From positions 124,001-188,000 of the forward strand of contig JAYRKL010000006.1 of NCBI GenBank assembly GCA_041905795.1: a stretch of DNA of 64,000 bases, written 5' to 3'. The position numbers were made by a program, and so were the translations under genes. Numbering within the stretch: position 1 is the stretch's first letter; each line of letters begins with the position of its first letter. Under the pieces are notes generated by a model, which ran no database searches, was not told the origin of the DNA, and saw only the letters and a program-made list of their open reading frames with translations. Of the stretch, positions 61,674 through 64,000 are shown piece by piece. The DNA is from SHVO01 sp041905795. Lineage in GTDB: Bacteria > Pseudomonadota > Alphaproteobacteria > Rhodospirillales > Rhodospirillaceae.

Positions 61674-62983
61674 GGTTCTTCCTTCAGGTTTGGTGTTGCG
61701 CCCGCTGTCATTGGCGTGGTCGATACCACACGGGTCCCACCCGGGGCCAAGGCTTCCTCGACCCCGCGCATATACGCCTGCACCGCCTGGGCGCCGGCTT
61801 CCGTGGCCAGCACGCGCAGGCCCTTGATGGGCGCGTGGGCGAGCTTGCGGGCAAAACTTTCCGCCCATTGCCTGAGCGCGTCGGGATCGTCGTGCTTGGG
61901 AAGACGCTTCAGGCTTTCCGCCGCCAGGGCCTGGTAATGGTTGCCCATCTGCTGGATCAGGGGCGCGGCCTCGCGCACGGCGTAATCGCGGCGCAGGCGA
62001 TCCAGATGCTCGTCGATCGCCAGCCGTGCCGAGGCCAGTTCTCCCAGGCGTTCGTTACGGCCCTCCACGGCTTCGGCGATCACGCTGTCCATGCCGATGC
62101 GGTGGATGCGTTCAAGAGCGCCCGCGGCCGGATCGACGTTGGGCGGCACGCCCAGGTCGACGATCAGCACCCCGCGGCCGGAGGCGTTGGCCGCGATCCG
62201 GGTGACGGCCGGCACATCCAGCACCGGCTCGGCGCCGCCGACGGCGGTGACGATGGCGTCGACCACGCCGGGATCAGCTTTGAAGGCTTCGAGGGTCACG
62301 GCTTCGGCGCCGATTTCGGCCGCGAATTCCTTGGCGGTTTCAAAGGTGCGGTTGACCACCAGCAGCGGCAAACCGGCGGCGGCAAAGACGCGCCCGCATT
62401 GACGGGTCATGGGCGAGATGCCGACGATCGCCACGCGTCCCATATCGCCGGCGAGATGCGCATTCACCCGGCGTACCGCGAAACCCGAAAGCGATTCCGC
62501 GTTGGCCGGGCGGCTGGCCTGCTGGTGCACGGTCTGGGCGGCCTTGAGCGCCTCGTTGAAAATGAAATCCAGCTGCGGGCCGCAGGTGCCGGCCGCGCGC
62601 GCGGTTTGCCAGGCGATGCGGACTTGGGCATAGATCTCGCGTTCGCCGGCCTGGGCGGAATCCAGGCCCGCGGCCACCAGGAACAAGTGCTCGATGGCGC
62701 CGTCGCCGGCCCAGGCGCGGAAGATCTTGCGGGTCTCGGTCGGGCCTTCGCCCAGGGCCGCGCCGATCTTGTCGCGGCACGCCTGCACGGCCACGGCGTC
62801 CTCGTCCGCCACCATGAACTCGATGCGGTTGCAGGTGCCGATATAGGCCAGTTCCGCCACGCCGGTGGCGCGGGCGATCTCGGCCAGGCGGCTTTCCAGG
62901 TCGGCTTTGGGCAGGGCCAGGCGGCCCAGCTTGTCGACGCCGGCGGTCTTATAAGACGCGCCGATAAGGGCGAATCGATTCAT
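61670..62983 (-). CDS. hemA: Glutamyl-tRNA reductase (C5 pathway)
   Basis: Reduces glutamyl-tRNA(Glu) to glutamate-1-semialdehyde with NADPH. 437 residues; catalytic Cys51 in AYIGTCNRIEF, AAGLDSAQAGEREIYAQVR (usual LGExQI is altered), a NADPH-binding domain (GRVAIVGISPMTRQC, VVNRTFETAKEFA), VIVDLGVPPNVDP-type residues and a C-terminal dimerisation helix bundle. The family is clear but the sequence is divergent. ATG at 62983 chosen over an upstream in-frame ATG at 63007. First gene of the nine-gene operon. Confidence 0.92.
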   Translation of the reverse strand: MNRFALIGASYKTAGVDKLGRLALPKADLESRLAEIARATGVAELAYIGTCNRIEFMVADEDAVAVQACRDKIGAALGEGPTETRKIFRAWAGDGAIEHLFLVAAGLDSAQAGEREIYAQVRIAWQTARAAGTCGPQLDFIFNEALKAAQTVHQQASRPANAESLSGFAVRRVNAHLAGDMGRVAIVGISPMTRQCGRVFAAAGLPLLVVNRTFETAKEFAAEIGAEAVTLEAFKADPGVVDAIVTAVGGAEPVLDVPAVTRIAANASGRGVLIVDLGVPPNVDPAAGALERIHRIGMDSVIAEAVEGRNERLGELASARLAIDEHLDRLRRDYAVREAAPLIQQMGNHYQALAAESLKRLPKHDDPDALRQWAESFARKLAHAPIKGLRVLATEAGAQAVQAYMRGVEEALAPGGTRVVSTTPMTAGATPNLKEEP

Positions 62984-63060
62984 GGCGGGGTGGTAGCATA
63001 GGCTCACGGGCGCTATGTCACAGCCATGTCATGACGGGCTTGTGAGGGCCGGCCTCTTGC

Positions 63061-63166
63061 TAGAGCATTTTCCGATGAAGTGGATACCGGTTCATCGCAG
63101 AAAATGCGACCAAACCAAAAAAGATTAGAGCATGATCGCGATTCAATATGATTCGATCATGCTCTA
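63061..63166. repeat. Dispersed dyad element between hemA and hemH
   Basis: Two dyads in tandem: GCATTTTCCGATGAA/TTCATCGCAGAAAATGC (63065-63107, two unpaired bases) and perfect 13-base arms TAGAGCATGATCG/CGATCATGCTCTA (63126-63166). The sequence, with GTGGATACCGGTT and GAGCATGAT motifs, resembles short repeats scattered in Rhizobiales genomes. It separates the divergent hemA and hemH promoters. Confidence 0.75.
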
Positions 63167-63219
63167 GTCTCTAAATTATTGATATAAAGTCATTTTTTAT
63201 CTTTTAACAGGAACCCTCC

Positions 63220-64000
63220 GTGGCGCATCAACGGCTCGCGATCGTGGTTTTCAATCTGGGCGGCCCGGACAGCCCTGAGGCCGTGCGCCCGTTCCTGTTC
63301 AACCTGTTCAACGACCCCTGGATCATCGCCCTGCCCCAGCCGCTGCGCTGGCTGATCGCCACCGTCATCTCGCGCGGCCGCGCCGAGAAATCCAAGGGCT
63401 ACTACGCCAAACTCGGCGGACGCTCGGTGCTGCTGGATGAGACCCGCGCCCAGGCGGCGGCGCTGGAAGCCGCCGCCAAGGACCTCGCCGCCGATGTGCG
63501 CGTGTTCGTCTATATGCGCTACTGGAACCCGATGGCGCGCGAGGTGATGGGCGAACTGAAGGCCTGGCGGCCGACGCGGGTGGTGGTGCTGCCGCTGTAC
63601 CCGCAGTTCTCGACCACCACCACCACCACCTCGTGTGAACTGCTGGAACGCGAGGCGCGCCGCCAAAGCCTGGACGTGCCGCTGGAAACCCTGTGCTGCT
63701 ACCCGTGCGCCGACGGCTTCATCGATCCCATGGTCGATGCGGTGCGCGCGGCCCATGCCGACGCGCACGCGACGGGCAAGAAACCGCGCGTGCTGTTCTC
63801 GGCCCATGGCCTGCCGGAAAAGACCATCGCCCGCGGCGATCCCTATCAATGGCAGGTGGAACAGTCGGCCGCCGCGATCGTGGCCAAACTCGGCATCCCC
63901 GATCTCGATTGGTCGATCTGCTACCAAAGCCGCGTCGGCCCGGTGGCCTGGATCGGTCCCTCCACCGAAAGCGAGATCACGCGCGCCGGCCGCGACGGCG
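63220..64000 (+). CDS. hemH: Ferrochelatase, C-terminus cut by window edge
   Basis: Inserts Fe2+ into protoporphyrin IX, the last heme step. 260 codons are present: VFNLGGPDSPEAVRPFLFNL, VFVYMRYWNPM, LPLYPQFSTTTT, the metal-binding His in FSAHGLPEKTI, and SICYQSRVGPVAWIGPST. The start is a GTG at 63220 after AACAGGA; no ATG is in frame nearby. It is divergent from the hemA operon. Confidence 0.96.
   Translation, partial: MAHQRLAIVVFNLGGPDSPEAVRPFLFNLFNDPWIIALPQPLRWLIATVISRGRAEKSKGYYAKLGGRSVLLDETRAQAAALEAAAKDLAADVRVFVYMRYWNPMAREVMGELKAWRPTRVVVLPLYPQFSTTTTTTSCELLEREARRQSLDVPLETLCCYPCADGFIDPMVDAVRAAHADAHATGKKPRVLFSAHGLPEKTIARGDPYQWQVEQSAAAIVAKLGIPDLDWSICYQSRVGPVAWIGPSTESEITRAGRDG

Overview
This 64 kb window is high-GC chromosomal DNA, most likely from an alphaproteobacterium. 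The pointers are the rnd-kdsD-lptC order at the left end, a PhaR-type polyhydroxybutyrate (PHB) regulator beside PHB genes, HemJ in place of other protoporphyrinogen oxidases, a PraR-like XRE regulator, and a dispersed dyad element before hemH of the kind common in Rhizobiales. I cannot name a genus. I see no prophage, insertion sequence or CRISPR array. Genes are densely packed and many neighbours overlap by 4 bases (ATGA, GTGA or TTGA).

Layout, 0-16 kb. First comes the LPS-export/Kdo operon (rnd, kdsD, lptC; minus strand), entered from a tRNA-Leu(CAG). Then a NDUFA9-like oxidoreductase, a UppP-like membrane protein that has lost its active-site motifs, the glutamate synthase pair gltD-gltB, an M61 peptidase, an M17 aminopeptidase overlapping an orphan TAXI solute-binding protein, and gloB.

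16-21 kb and 31-39 kb. These are two related accessory loci. Each pairs a multi-membrane GT39-like glycosyltransferase paralogue with a secreted protein carrying a roughly 120-residue repeat with a GYxQHVLW...NLSTC signature. The first locus has a four-copy repeat protein. The second has a subtilisin-like protease with two copies, followed on the other side by a DegT aminotransferase and a glycosyltransferase/phosphoglycosyl-transferase fusion. I consider this the best candidate for an undescribed system: a surface or secreted protein family with a dedicated glycosylation cassette.

20-31 kb. Arylamine N-acetyltransferase, a PHB block (phaB, phaA, class III-like phaC, phaE-like, divergent phaR with an operator-like palindrome) interrupted by a MATE exporter, an XRE regulator, and a queuosine operon queA-tgt-queG whose Tgt lacks the zinc-binding cysteines.

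39-54 kb. A gene-free stretch with a strong terminator and a likely small RNA, small secreted proteins, a LysR regulator, modBC without modA, a methyltransferase, the methylmalonyl-CoA mutase operon (mutA, mutB, meaB, esterase), agmatine-to-putrescine genes (aguA, aguB), an ion permease and a TPR-methyltransferase.

54-64 kb. A nine-gene, tightly coupled minus-strand operon: hemA-hemL-histidine kinase-response regulator-hemC-hemE-hemF-hemJ-rlmI, with hemH divergent at the right edge. It encodes the C5 (glutamyl-tRNA) route to aminolevulinate, which is unusual for an alphaproteobacterium, and it carries its own two-component system.
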